This document shows positions 32,955 to 45,539 of a stretch of 64,000 nucleotides of DNA, piece after piece (position 1 is the stretch's first letter; every line of letters starts with the position of its first letter). The DNA is from Falciphora oryzae (taxonomy: Eukaryota; Ascomycota; Sordariomycetes; Magnaporthales; Magnaporthaceae). Under the pieces are notes generated by a model. The model was not told the DNA's origin. It saw only the letters and a list, made by a program, of their open reading frames with translations, and made no database searches. The stretch spans positions 1,167,046 to 1,231,045 of the forward strand of contig JNVV01000004.1 in NCBI GenBank assembly GCA_000733355.1, in the 5' to 3' direction. Both the position numbers and the translations under genes were made by a program.

Positions 32955-34872
32955 ATGTCGGACTCGATCCGCTCGCCCACCTCGCTGCACCCTGTCCTTA
33001 GTCACGCAGGAGCTGCCGGCGCTCCGCTCTTCCCGCCGCCCACGCTGCAGCGCCCGGATTGCGCCCACTCGGAGCGTCCCAAGACGTCCACCTCTGGCTC
33101 GCCCACCCAGGAGGGCTCGCTCTGCGACCTCTCGCTCGACGACGCAAAATCCGCCCTCCGCCAAAATGCCGCTGACCCGTCCGTCCCCGTTGCCGCGCCC
33201 GCTGTAGCGCCCGCCCCCTCGCCCCTGCTGCCCCTTCAAAAGCCCTACGCCTCGCTCGGCCACCGCAGGAGCACGCCCTCGGTCGAGTCAGTCCCCCGCC
33301 AGACTATCATGAAGGCCCTGGCCTCGGTCGCCCGCAGCAACAAGCCCGAAGCCCTCTCCCTCAACGGCATGCTGTCCGCCCAGCGCGGCGCCGCCGCCGT
33401 CGCCGCCGACGCCCGCCCCAACACGTCGTCGTCCCAGAAGCTGTGCGACGCCCTCAACGACCTGGCCGCCCGCACAAACACCCCCACCACCGCCCTGCCC
33501 AGCCTGCAGTCCCCCTGCTTCTACCACCAGCGCTTCGACGATGCCGTCGACATCGACAAGGTCCTCGAGGAGATCAAGAACGACGAGTACATGTCGCACT
33601 CGCGCCTGGTCCAGACCGCCACCGGCGTCCGCGAGGTCGCCAAGCAGCTGCAGCGCCGCCCCATCAAGCGCGCCGTCCGCAACGTCATGATCGTCACCAA
33701 GGCCCGCGACAACGAGCTCGTGCTCCTGACCAAGGAGCTGACCCAGTGGCTGCTGAGCACCCCGCGCTACGGCTCCGACCTGGGCGTCAACGTCTACGTC
33801 GACGCCAAGCTGCGCAACTCGAAGCGCTTCGACGCCCAGGGCATCCTGGCCGGGAACCCTCGCTTCTCCAACATGCTGCGCTACTGGTCCCCGGACCTGT
33901 GCTGGAGCCACCCGGAGAAGTTCGACCTCGTCCTGACCCTGGGCGGCGACGGCACCGTGCTCTTCACCTCGTGGCTGTTCCAGCGCATCGTGCCGCCCGT
34001 CCTGTCCTTCAGCCTCGGCAGCCTCGGCTTCCTGACCACGTTCGAGTACGAGCGTTTCAAGGACCACCTGAACCGCGTCCTCGGCTCCGAGGGCATGCGC
34101 GTCAACCTGCGCATGCGCTTCACCTGCACCGTCTACCGCGACGGCGCCCAGGGCCAGGACATGGAGGAGGCCGAGCAGTTCGAGGTGCTCAACGAGCTCC
34201 TCATCGACCGCGGCCCGTCGCCCTACATCTCGCAGCTGGAGCTGTACGGCGATGACGACCTGCTCACCGTGATCCAGGCGGATGGCTGCATCTTCTCGAC
34301 CCCGACTGGTAAGTCTTGTGCCGCTACCCGCCTTCTGTCTGCCCACGTGACCAAATACCTAACATGCTTCACCCTCACGTGCAGGATCAACGGCCTACTC
34401 CCTCTCTGCCGGTGGCTCTCTGGTGCACCCAGACATCCCCGCCATCCTCCTCACTCCCATCTGCCCGCACACCCTGTCCTTCAGGCCCATGGTCCTGTCG
34501 GACACGATGCTGCTCAGGGTGTCGGTCCCGCGCAACAGCCGCGCCACGGCCTACTGCGCCTTTGACGGCAAGGGCCGTGTGGAGCTGAAGCAGGGCGACT
34601 GCGTCACCATCACGGCGTCGCAGTACCCCTTCCCGACGGTGGTGCGCACCGACACGGAGTGGTTCGACTCGGTGTCCCGCACGCTCCGCTGGAACACGCG
34701 GGCCGCCACGCAAAAGGCCTTTGACACTGGCGACAAGGCCAGCGCCGAGTCGAGCGACGGCGACGACCAGGCCGAGTGGGACATTGACACCGACTCGGCC
34801 TGCTACGTCAGCGAGGAGGGGAGCAGCGCCGCCAGCCCGCTGAGGAGGCAGATGAGCCTGCTGGGGATGTGA
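32955..34872 (+). CDS. NAD(H) kinase (UTR1-like), 613 aa
   Basis: Phosphorylates NAD (or NADH) with ATP to make NADP(H); probably the cytosolic form because no mitochondrial targeting helix is seen at the N-terminus, which is Ser/Pro-rich. Exons 32955-34308 and 34385-34872, joined in phase 1 across a 76-nt intron. The join is decisive: it rebuilds PTGSTAYSLSAGGSLVHP, the family's second signature. The first, TLGGDGTVLFTSWLFQ, has Gly330-Gly331-Asp332-Gly333. Other family blocks are KFDLVLTLGG, LGSLGFLTTFEYERF, NELLIDRGPSPYIS and LTPICPHTLSFRPMVL. An acidic, low-complexity tail follows. Yeast has three such enzymes (UTR1, YEF1, POS5); which one this equals is not settled by sequence inspection. 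The ATG context is CACCATGTC. The gene is isolated, with long non-coding DNA on both sides. Confidence 0.93.
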
Positions 34873-36658
34873 GATGATGACATGTCTTTTTCTGCTTGCT
34901 CTCACATCCCCTTGTCTTGGAGATGTTCGTTTTCTTTCGGATTTGTTGCTTTTCTCTACATTCATGACGAAACATTTCATATCCAGTCTTGGGAGGCATA
35001 TGCATACGTGTTTAAAGACATACACATGTCGGCTCCGGGGTGGAGGCATTTTCTCCGTACAACTAGACGGTTTGGACTGCATTTTATTTAGCCAATGGCG
35101 AGCATTGTCGCACCGCGTCAATGGTTTGGACGGGTGCGCAGAGGGAGCTGTGCTTCTTGCTTTTTACGCAGACTTCTTCTCGGGGCGTTTTTTTTTTCCC
35201 TCTTTTTTTTTTTCTCTCAGAAAAGATCTTTACACTATGGTTGGCCAGACTTCCTTGCTCAACGGCAAATACAGGAAAACATGACGCGGTGCATCTTGCG
35301 GTCGTATACGGAGGGTGAAGATTTTAGACACTTGGCGTGCATAGGTATGCTTGCTGTTGCTTGCTGTTGACGTCTTTCCCCTTTTTGCATAAACCTGCGA
35401 CGAGAGGTAGCTCTTTGTAACTACAGCCGGCTTGAATGAATCAATGCAATAGATGATTTGTCGTCTCATGCAAGCGGCTTACTTGCTCAAATGCCCTCCC
35501 TAGGCTAGGGGTCACCCCTGAAATAGCGCGGCGTGAGGGGGGCACGTGCCTAAGCACACCTGTAGGCGAATCCGCTTGGGCAACATTACTGCATCTAAAT
35601 AAGCAGCCCCTCGATGCCATTCATGTTTACTGATTACTGCATCCCCCTATCGTCTCTGCCATGCTGCACACTATTCAATGCCAGGACCGAGCTGTGTGAG
35701 CAAGGGAGGAGAGAGAAAGAGAGGAGTGGACGCTGATGCGGACGCCTGCCCCCCCACGCCTGGTTGGATTCCACCATCTTCCATCTTCGTTCCCGCTCAC
35801 GGGACGCTTGGTTGCTAGGCGAGCCAATTGGCGTCAGCCCCGGCCATCGCTTGACTGCATATGGCCACTGCCCGGAATACACGGGATTCCGTCCGCTCCT
35901 CCCTTTGCTTGCCTCGGCCAGTGTGGGAGCCCGGCTCGGAATACAATGGGGTTGGGAACCGAGATCTTGGGCTGATGACCGCTTGCCCGTTTCGTTGACC
36001 GGGATGTCCCACCACGCCTCTGCTTCTTTCCATACACGGGGTGGTTTAGTAAATGCGTCTTGGTTCAAGATGCAGCAGGAAGCCGGCCGGGGCATTCACC
36101 TGCTGGGGTCGATCAAAGCAGCGCTGCCGTATCTCATCCCGTCCGTCAGCGTAGCCGTAGCCTTTATATCTGTGCCTCTATCTCTGCCTTTGGCGTGGAA
36201 GAGAGAACCTATGTGCTAATTGCAGAGCCTTGCGATCGAGCTCTGGCGCCTGCACACCTCATGAACACGACAATGGCTGTCGAAAGCTGCTTTTCGTCCC
36301 TAACCGTGGCGAGCCGGCTTTCACAGAAGCAGAGATTAGTCGAGCATGGGATCAGAGCGGACTTGAATCCTCCAATAGGTTACTCTCGCCAAAGACCTGT
36401 ACTTCCCTGTAGTCACTAGAGTGTAGAATCCTCGGATAGTGGTAAGTTGAGTATGCCCTCGCTAACTATCCGGGTCCATAAGAACCCTGCCAACATCCAG
36501 CGTTACTAAGCTGCATGGATGTAACCATGGATGGGGGGACTATCCAACAAGAGCGAGTACCTCCTCCATCCGGGTCGAAGGACATCTTCCGTGCCGGCCA
36601 GTGCCTTTTCCTGAGCTTTACGAGCAGCCAGATCCTTCACCAAGACCCCATCGGCGCC
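34873..36658. other. Convergent intergenic region
   Basis: No gene supported. It separates the 3' ends of NAD kinase (+) and the AAA ATPase (-). Frames here (such as 35764-36219) are of random composition. A 7-bp inverted repeat (GGATAGT...ACTATCC) at about 36434-36470 is the only structure noticed. Confidence 0.5.
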
Positions 36659-39199
36659 CTACAGCTGGCTGCCGTCCAGCCCCCCCTCGCGCGTCGCGGC
36701 AAAGACGGTGCGGAGGTGGGCCATGGAGAGCGGCTCGTCGCGGTGCGAGGCCAGCAGCAGCGTGATCTTGACGACGTTCTTGATCTGGCGGCCGTTCACG
36801 GGCAGCTCGGCCAGGCGCCGGAAATCGGCGTCGGTCAGGTCGCTGGGCCACGCGGCGCGCGACACGAACTGCCGCCACACGGCCAGGCGCGCCTCGGGCG
36901 CCAGGGGAGGGTAGTGCAGGGCCACGTCGACGCGGCTCTCGAAGGCCGGGTCGATGGTGTCGGCGCGGTTGGTGGTCATGATGAGGATGCCCTTGTAGTA
37001 CTCGAGCGTCCTGGTTTTTTTTTTTTTTTTTTTTTAGTCAGCCTTATGACGTCGTCTTTCGGACGGAAAGATGAGAACACCCAAGTAGGCAGGTAGGCGA
37101 GGCACCCACCTGAGAAAGACGGCGACGATGCCGTTGTGGGCAATCGCCCCGGCCTCGCGCTTCTCGAGGAAGACCTCGCACTCGTCCAGCAGCAGCACCG
37201 CGTCCCACCGGGCCGCCAGGTCCAGCACCGTCTTGAGCCTGGCCTCGATCCGGTCGCTCTGGCTGCCCAGCTCGCCCGCGCTCAGGACGTAGAGCGGCCG
37301 GCGCACGCGCTCGGCGACCGCCTCGCCCGTCAGCGTCTTGCCGATGCCCGGCTGGCCGACGAGCAGCATGATGAGCCCCAGCCCTTTGCCCTCGACGACG
37401 TCGTCGAACCGGGCCTTGCGGGACACGTGGCCCTCGACGAAGGCGAGCGTCATGTCCTTGACGCCGGCGGGCAGGATGAGGCTGGCGAAGGCGGCCTCGT
37501 TCCAGACGACGTCCCTGACCGAGTCGACGTCGAGGAGCCGGACCCAGCGCTTGCTGGCGCAGGAGAAGGCGTGGAGCTCGGGCCAGAGGAGCAGGAGCTG
37601 GTACTCTGTCAGGGAGACTAACAGGAGCAAAACATTTTGTCAGTGTCTGGGACGAACGGCACGCGCGACTGGTGAGGGACGGCTAGGGAGCAGCAGCTCG
37701 CCGGCCGACATACCCTCGGCAGAGTAGCTCTCGTCGGCCTGCTCGCCTGACCGGTGCTCGTTGGACGAGGCCTTGGGCCTCCTCTCGGCCTTGCGAGAAT
37801 CGCCGTCGTCGAGGTGCTTGTTCTCGTCATCCGCGAGGTTCAGAGTCTTGAGGGATAGAAATCCGAGCTCCCGCAAGTGTGGACGCTCGAAGCAGCGCTG
37901 ACGGTCGTCATAGTACCCCTCCGAGTCGATCACGACCCGACCGTTGAACTTGGTTGGTAGGCGGATGTGTGTCAGTCTGTTTCCTCTTTTTTTTTTTTTT
38001 GTGCACGAAATAGTGATGGCGGTGCCATTTTTGGGACACCCCATGAGAGCCAANNNNNNNNNNNNNNNNNNNNNNNNNNNNNNNNNNNNNNNNNNNNNNN
38101 NNNNNNNNNNNNNNNNNNNNNNNNNNNNNNNNNNNNNNNNNNNNNNNNNNNNNNNNNNNNNNNNNNNNNNNNNNNNNNNNNNNNNNNNNNNNNNNNNNNN
38201 NNNNNNNNNNNNNNNNNNNNNNNNNNNNNNNNNNNNNNNNNNNNNNNNNNNNTCTAGTTTGTTTCCGCCGTCGATGACGGGGCCCTGGTAGGACCGATGA
38301 TGGATGCCCGCCAGGGCATGGAACTTGAGCCCCCGCTCGACAGCGCCCTTCTTCGCACCCTCGAGCGCCGGGTAGAAGGGGCAGGGGCAGAGCGCGAGGT
38401 CGGCGATGCGGCGGGTGCCCTCGAACTGGGGCAGCTCCACGAAGCCCGCGTCGGCCCCGAACCGCCTCCCGTCCCAGCTCACGTACCCGACCTCGGCCTG
38501 GAACGTGAGCTCCCCGCCGCCCGCCGCGCAGTAGCTGCCCGACCTGAAGCGGAGGAACTGCGGGTGCCGCCCGTCCTCGCGCCTGCGGGCGACGGTGACG
38601 CCGGGCTCGAACAGGGCCCAGAGGAGGCTGAAGGAGATGACCTTGTTCGCCAGCTGGTCCCTGACCTCGGCGAACGTGTCCTCGAGCTCGCCCAGCACGA
38701 GGTCGTGCAGGAGCCGGGCGTGCGGGGCGGCCTCTGTCTTGCTCGCCTCCTCCCGCTGGAGGACGTCGGTGAAGCGGTCCCAGTTGAAGTAGAACTCGCG
38801 GAAGGGCCCGCGGAACACGAGCCGCTTGAGCTCGGGCGTGATGCCGTCGTAGCCCTGGAAGACCTCGCCCAGGAGGGCCTTGAGGGCCTGGTTCTGGACG
38901 ACAATGGAGTCGAGGCGGAGCGGCTTGCCCTCCTCGTGGCTCTTCTTGTGGCGGGCGACGATGGACCGGGCGTTGGTGTCGGCGTCCTTCTCGACCGACA
39001 CCTTGGCGTCGTCGGGGTACTCCTCCACCCAGTTGGTGCAGCAGGTGCACCTCGCCGGGCCCTCGTAGAGGTGCTTGACCTGGCAGAGGTTGCCGGGTTG
39101 GGTCGGATGGGGGGCTTGAACATCCTGGGGAGGGCTCGGATCCTGCGACTCTGGCGTGAGGCCAGGAGGGCTGAGATCGGGCTCCATCACGACGGTCAT
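36659..39199 (-). CDS. AAA+ ATPase with N-terminal fungal domain, interrupted by assembly gap
   Basis: P-loop ATPase of a large fungal family whose N-terminal region is known as DUF7025; the function is unknown. Minus-strand exons seen: 39199 to the gap edge 38253 (~315 residues), then 37948-37714, 37617-37110, 37010-36659; later joins are phase 1 and phase 2 and in frame. Before the gap: TCCTNWVEEYPDDAKVS, a ...RLVFRGPFREFYFNWDRF... block and a Cys pair. After it: AAA core with LLVGQPGIGKTLTGEAVAE (Walker A), AVLLLDECEVFLEKR (Walker B with acidic pair), then IMTTNRADTIDPAFESRVD (sensor 1 and Arg finger). The segment between the gap and 37948 carries an A14 run and is probably intron. The intron at 37109-37011 has 21 A just before its acceptor. 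Start 39199 is uncertain: an ATG at 39352 is in frame, and another lies at 39187. Confidence 0.85.
37015..37035 (-). repeat. Poly(A) run of 21 (T21 on plus strand) before a splice acceptor
   Basis: On the sense strand of the AAA ATPase gene, a run of 21 A is followed directly by CCAG, the acceptor. Fungal introns usually have some pyrimidine before the acceptor, so this is unusual. Confidence 0.85.
38054..38252. other. Assembly gap (199 N) inside the AAA ATPase gene
   Basis: An unresolved stretch of 199 N. The coding frame enters from the right (…GPVIDGGNKL) and resumes after a probable intron on the left. The true length of the missing sequence is unknown. Confidence 0.99.
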
Positions 39200-40665
39200 T
39201 CTTGAGGGAAGAAGTGAGGCGTTGTGAGACTGAGCGCGTGTAAGGCTGAATGCGTGTAAGTGAGGTTGAGTGTGTCCAGGTGAGGTTGAGTGTGTCCAAG
39301 TGAGTTGAGTATGTCCAAGTTCTGGACGAGGAAATGGACGATACTTATACATATGCTAACAGGCGGCGTTTGTATTCCATCCTTTACTCGGAAGCCGATG
39401 GTAAGAGAAGCACCAGGAACCAGCAAGGAGGAGAACAACCATCGACAAACATCAAACAAGCATCCAGACCGATACCGGGGCGGGCACAAGGGACAGGCAG
39501 ACGTCGTATGCTGCAAGGGCATGTTCTGCACAACACTGGAAGCCTCAACAAAAGGCGTTTGGGTAATTTTCGCCCAAAAACGTCCTGGTTTTCTATACGA
39601 GCCTGCATAGCCCTTCGGCTGTGAGCACACAAACGAAAGAACAAACGGTCAGAAGGTGATGCCCAGGTAGACAGACAGGCTATCACCATCATGACCAATC
39701 CAACATTCTCACAGAACCCCCCGGAAGAGACATGCATGCGTCCGCTAGGTAGCCCAAAGGAAGCCCAAAGGAAGCCCAACGGGCGACGACTGCGTCTCGC
39801 GGGTTCTAGCATTCGCATCAGAGGCTCTTTGGGACGGTCGAAGGGAAAAAAAAAAAAAAAGTGCCACGCTGACGCCCAACTCTCCGACCAGGCCGGCCCC
39901 TACTCCGCAAAGACGACAAGCACGTCCAATTCTCTTGAACCAAACGAGAATAATGAAGTGACCAGGTGCTTCCAGGAATTCAGAATGGTAGGGAAATGAG
40001 AGCAAGGACAAGCCCCAGGCAGGCCCTGTTTGCCGCAATACCTAGCACCGAGCTTCCACCATTTGACTTTATCTGGAGAAACAAGGGGTTGAAAAAAAGG
40101 GGCAAGCACAAGGGGCCATCAGGTTGGATCAGATTCAACATTGCATTAGTTCATACCATATTTTTTTTACCCCCCAAGCTCAACACCGAACCCAATCCCG
40201 CCTCCAAAACACCAAGCTCTTCCCATGGCCCTTTTCGTCGTCTTCTTCTTTACTGTTACAGATGTATTCTTCCGCCCTCATGATTCCCGCCCACCAAACA
40301 AATCATCGCCATGGGCGTTTGCCCTTGGCTGCTCATGATACCACATCCAATAGTTGTACACACTCCGTTCTACGGATACCAGCTGACCTCCCCCGTACCT
40401 GGTTGGCTCTACGCCTCGTGCGGGGTTCGGGACGTCGCCAGCATTCCTGCTGTGTGACGTCGGGGCTTTTGACCAAACGGAACGCTCGTTTGGAAGCGAC
40501 GACGAGGCGACCCAACATTACTGTGGGCAGAGGCGGCTGACAAACACGATTGTGGCTCCAGACACAGGCTAGTTTGCTCCCTGAGGAAAAAGCAGTGCAG
40601 ATGGAAGCTGCAGCAAACACGGCGATGGACGTGGCGAGGCACAACCAAGGCTACTGTGTGTCCCG
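39200..40665. other. Intergenic region between AAA ATPase and homeobox gene
   Basis: No gene supported. It holds the AAA ATPase promoter (on the left, minus strand), with the tandem repeat above, an A15 run at 39846-39860, and the 3' end of the homeobox gene. Confidence 0.55.
39246..39320. repeat. Imperfect ~20-bp tandem repeat upstream of the AAA ATPase
   Basis: Three to four copies of GTGAGTTGAGTGTGTCCAA-like units with small differences. If translation began at 39352 they would encode a repeat of HTQ/TWTHST type; otherwise they lie in the leader. Confidence 0.75.
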
Positions 40666-42984
40666 TCACCTCCAGTTGCCCTGAGAGAGCGACAAGAGGC
40701 CAGCAACGCAGTCAAAGTCGCCCTTCTTGCTGGGGCTCACCTCGCCGCGCATGAAGCGCTCGACCTCGTCATCGCGCCGCGGCCCGAACCTGCCCTTGCC
40801 GCTGCTGTCGCCGTCGCTGTCCACCTCCTCGCCGTCGTCCTCAAAGATGTTGATGGACGCCGGACCCCTGCCCGCGCGTCGCTTGTTGGGCCGCTGGCCG
40901 GGGGCAGTGTAGGCCCGATGACCGCCACCTAGCAGGCCCCGGCGCTCGTCCATGAACCCCGTCCGGCGCCCGTTGCTGCCGTACAATGATGTCGGGAGGT
41001 ACCGCCGCGGCGAGGACGAGGCCGAAAAGATAACGGGGGGTAGTATCCGGCCGCCCACTACACCGGCGGGCGCAGCAGACTGACTCCTGCTGACGGCCGG
41101 TGACCCGTCCTCGTCGGGGCTCCAGTTCTCCTTGTCCGAGTCGTGCCCGCTAGTTGCAACGAGAGTGGCTACCTCCATCTTTTTAGCGTCACCGCCATCT
41201 GCCGGCTTTTCCTGATCATCTGACGGATCTACGAGCCTCTCGACGTTGAGGCGCGACGATGACGACTGCAGCTGGGCCACGCTGCTCGACGAGCGGCCCA
41301 GCCTAGCCCTCTTGAAGGGATACTGCTGGCCGTTTGCACCGGTCCTGTCAAATCCAGATGATGGCCGTACGGACGCGTTGCGCTTGCTGCCGTTGGGCTG
41401 GAGAACGGGAGGCGACGCACCAGTCGCGGCGGCGGCGACGGCAGACGCCGAGGTCGTTCGCAGAAGACTGATAGCGGCGATGGCCGACCCGCTCGCCTCG
41501 TGCCTCGCCTGTTGCGTCAGCTCGTCCTCGCGGTCCTCGGCGCTGTCGGCCGCGAACTCCCACGCGTGAACATCTCGCGAACGGCCCCGGGTCAAGCGCG
41601 GGGGAAGCGGGGCAGGAGCAGCCATCGGGATGGTTGCGGCCGCCACCCCGCCGCTGCTGCCGTTGCTATCACCGCAAAGGGAATCAGTCAGCGTCGAGAT
41701 GGGCGGCAGCGTGATGGACTGCGAGCTCAGGCTGCGGTGAAGGCTGTCGCGCCGGATGGACGGGATCGAAATGGGGATGGGCTCGGTGTGCGGGTTGTAG
41801 AGGCTGTGGCTGCTGCTGCTTCGAGGCGGCGAGGGTGACCTCAAGCCCGAGACGAGCGATGCCTTGCCCTCGAGCGAGAGCGACAGGCGGACTTGCGAGT
41901 TGGATCGCGAGTGGGGTGGCGGCAGGATCGGGGCAGACGCGGTGGAGGAGCACGAAGACGGCGCGAACGGCTCAAACTTGAAAGAGTCGTCGGCACCCGA
42001 GGCGCGACGGAAGGAGGATGCTGGTGTAGAGAAGGAGCTGTGCCACCTGTTTGCCATAAAGCTGTTGCTGGCGGCCGACCCAGGGGTGAATCGGGAAGAA
42101 CTGTTGAGCAGATCTGCGTGGTTCGGGGGTTGTTGCTGTTGTGCAGGTGTCTGAGCTCCCATGGCCGCGATGGGGTTCGGGGATTGGTTCGTGGGCGACC
42201 GTGGCGGTGGCGGCGGCGGCGCCTCGGCGCGGAACGGGTATCTGTCGGGCAGCCAGGGCGCGAGGTCCGGCGATGCGACGGGGGTGGTCGACAGTGGTGG
42301 GGGCGCGACGGCGGCGACGTCAGCCCCGGTGCTGTGCTGGCCGAACGAGCCGGCATCAGAAGAGAGGATTTGCATGCCGCCATAGCGGAGAGCAGCAATT
42401 TCCTGCGGCGAGAGTGGGCGCGATCTCCGGCGATCGTTCTGTCGACGGTTCTGAAACCATATCTGTTTGGGGACGGAAAAGTCAGCGCACGGCACAAACG
42501 GCAGCCATTGATTGCGCCAGCCGCGCCGGCGTCCTCGGGGCTCCTTACCTGCACCTCCTTTTCGTTAAGAGTGACGCGCTTCACGATTTCGAGACGCGCT
42601 GTCTTGTCGGGCTTGGGGTCGGCGTTGTAAGCGGCTTCGAGGATGGCCTTGTCTTTGGCGCTGCAGGCAAACAGGTCAGTCGATGCTGGACGCGTCGTGG
42701 GAACACCCCCCGCGATGACAAAATGGGAGCAAGCACATCCTGCTCTCCCAAAAACACGTCTAGGTCACATACGCGGTCCGCTTCCTCCGGCCCTTGGGGT
42801 GGCGCTCTGTTTCTTCGGGGGCCTCTGACGGGCGCGGCACGTCGGCATCTGCGCGTTCCGAGGCCATTGGCGGCTCCTGGGACGCGGCGAGGGACACGGC
42901 TGGGCTGGCCGAGTTGGACAGGAGAGCGTCCTGGGAGACGGACGCGAAGGACGAGTCGGGGGAGGGGATGCGGGCCGAATCCAT
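40666..42984 (-). CDS. Homeobox transcription factor, 706 aa
   Basis: Nuclear DNA-binding protein with one homeodomain near the N-terminus. Minus-strand exons: 42984-42773, 42660-42549, 42462-40666; joins phase 2 and phase 0. The homeodomain spans all three exons (residues ~62-122): GRRKRTAAKDKAILEAAY, then NADPKPDKTARLEIVKRV and TLNEKEVQIWFQNRRQNDRR, with the recognition helix intact (Trp110, Phe111, Asn113, Arg115). RPLSPQEIAALRYGGMQILS follows and is well kept in related fungal proteins I recall. The remaining ~560 residues are disordered, Ser/Pro/Ala-rich, with a basic patch RPNKRRAGRG near the end. Fungal homeobox factors control development and sporulation in several species; the specific role here is not determined. 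The intron positions split the helix-turn-helix, leaving no single ORF with the whole domain. Confidence 0.93.
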
Positions 42985-45539
42985 GATGGGCGGTCAACAC
43001 TGCATGCTAGACGAAGAGGCCAAACGAGTGTGAAGCTCTAGGTAGCTAGGCGGGCCGGTGTAGAGGACAGGCAGCAAGTCCAGACAGGGGTGCACGTCTC
43101 TCGATAACGAGCGTGGAAGAGACGAGCGGCAAGAGTAGCTTTATTTCTTTCTTTCTTTCTTTTTTCTTGCTTCAGCTCTCGGAGGGTGGGAGACGAGGTT
43201 TAATGGCAGCAGAGAGTCGACGGACCCAACTTCTCAAACCGCGACTTGTGTGCATGACGGGACCCGCTCCCCGCATCACGCCCACGAGACCCTTGTATAC
43301 AACACGCCTGGCATTTGATGCGCGTCGAGCCCGAGGTGGCTGTAGCTCCGCCAATCAGAAACCCGGACCCGCTACCCCAGCCTCTCTGCCCTGCCCGTTT
43401 GGGAAAGCCAGGCGCTCTGGTCAGGTACGGGCGCTGGGGCCAAGGACACGCATCGAATCGAAAATCAGCAAGCCCGATGATGGAAGCCCCTTTCCCGCCC
43501 ACCAGACCGCCTCCCACCACAAAAATGGCGGGCGGCCCAGGGACTCATTTAAGCACGACCCTCGTCTAACGCACGCTTTCCTGCCAGGGCGTTTCGCGTC
43601 GTCCCATCATCGTCCGCGATGCAGTCCGCCGGCGCCCCGTGTCAAGTGCCACACCCTTGTCGCTGCAGCTCGCCCGCAGCAACCTCGAAATTGCACGCTG
43701 CACGCCGCCTCGTCCTGGCCAACTAGGCCCTCGCTGTGCCTGTCTTGTTTGCATTAGACAGGAGAAAGTCCAATCGCTGTCTCAACGTCGCCGTGGCTTT
43801 TTCCGACGTGCGCTGGACCGCCGTCTAATTTTTTAACCTACATACACCTAGGTGTCCCAAGGGAGACCAACGCGTCGTCAAATTCCAGCCGACCCGTGCC
43901 CTATCTTTGGCTCAATTGCCCTCGGCTCGACTGGCGGCCTAAGCTTTCGGGGGTGGGAAAGAAGCAAGCATCTCCTCCTCGGTGGGGTTTCTGGGTTTCT
44001 GTCGGGGGTGTGTAAAACTACGGAAAACAAAAATGGCGGTCGACGTCATTGTAGAATTTGAAAAACGATTTCTCGAATGCCACTTGGGCTGACGCCCGAC
44101 GCAGCCAGGGATGAGAGACACTTTGGGGCACAAGAGCACGGCGCCACCACCGCAGCCCTAGAATTCATCTTATTTTTCCCGCACGAGATCTATCTGCTAC
44201 CTACGCGTGGTGTGTTGTGGTGCTCCAGGAGATTCCCAATTGACGTGCGGCCTGCCCAGCAGTTAGTTGGGTGTCCAACGCGGCACAACGTGTTCACTGT
44301 CAACCGTCACCGCCTTCCACCTCTCCACACAATCGTGGAACCATGGGTACCAAGCCCATGGTTCTGAACCCAATTGAGCCAGGATTCATACTTTCTTTCT
44401 ATCGTGCTCTTGAGCTGGGCATCCCTTCAGAAAAATCGAAGCCTCATGGCCCCTGAGCCTTATGTCCTCGTGGCCATCGCACGACGTCGAATTCTTTTAG
44501 TTCAGGATTAGAGGGTAATAACCCGAGTCCCGGTTCCATTCCAAGACAATCCGAGTTGATCTACCACGAAATCCGTACCTCACTAGCTAGGCACGTCGAC
44601 CAAGAAAAAAACACGGACATGGCGCACTTTGGATTTTGTATGGGATAGTCCGCGTTTTTTTTTTTGCCCGACGTGGTACCTAGCTTAGACACTTGCGCTC
44701 AACAGCTTTGATGCCTAACTGTGGATGGATATCAAAGCCACTTCATCGGACTCTGGATCGGGTATTGGCCCAGAATAAAACCCACCAGACTGACCGCCAT
44801 CCCGGACAAATGATGCTCTCCATCAATCCCCACGACCTCGGCCATTCCAAGAGGCCGGTGGGCAAATGTCGAGCACACATTGCTGGCTGACACGTCGGCG
44901 TCGGTCCCCGCTCTCACTTCATACCCCTGTGCCCAAATAACCCCCAACCCAAAACCGTTTGAAGGGCGAAGCATTGGAAGCAAGCATTGAGTGAGGCTCG
45001 GCGAGCCGCTGACAAAGCATGGCTGCAGTGACCGCACATTGATGTCATGGCAACAAGGTAGCCCTCGCCCAACGGAGGACAAACTCTCTCACCGCCCCAC
45101 TACCAAAACAACAACACCGCCAAAGGAACATTGAACAGCAGTGAAATTTTGGGAAATGACAATTTTTATGTCTACCTGGAAGCTGTTTATGCAGCAAACT
45201 GACGCCGAGTTCTACCACCGCTTCATGAGTGTCGTGGGGGGCCGATGCTGGAACTATCATGCCGATCGATCTGGAGGCGTTGCGAAGAGAAGAAAGAGGA
45301 AACGAGAAAAGAAAAGAAGAAGACCAGCCAGTCGACGTCACTTCCAGTCTCCCATCCAGCCGGTCCGCCGCCTTCCCCGTCCATGCCGAAAAAGACCATT
45401 CCATCCATCCCATCCGTCCCATGTCGTAAGGCGGCTCAGCGTGCATGTCCCGTCCGTCGGTCTCGATGCCGGAGACGAGTCAAGACGTGGCAGTCAAAAT
45501 CTTGCCATCCTCTGCCCGCAGCAGCCTGGAGCGAGTGAT
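42985..45539. other. 2.5-kb intergenic region upstream of the homeobox gene
   Basis: No gene supported. The right edge is the 3' end of Ran. The left portion is the promoter region of the homeobox gene (minus strand), including a (TTTC)n stretch near 43145-43162. Hairpins CCATGGG...CCCATGG and GGTTCTGAACC lie at about 44340-44372. Confidence 0.5.

Noticed and set aside
36421..36500. tRNA-like text (ATAGTGGT...AGTATGCCC) resembling the left half of tRNA-Asp/His
   Set aside because: No T-arm (GGTTCRA) follows at the right distance and no acceptor stem pairs; only a 7-bp inverted repeat is present.
41893..42630. 245-codon plus-strand frame
   Set aside because: Antisense of the homeobox gene; low-complexity Arg/Gly-rich mirror of its Ser/Pro codons.
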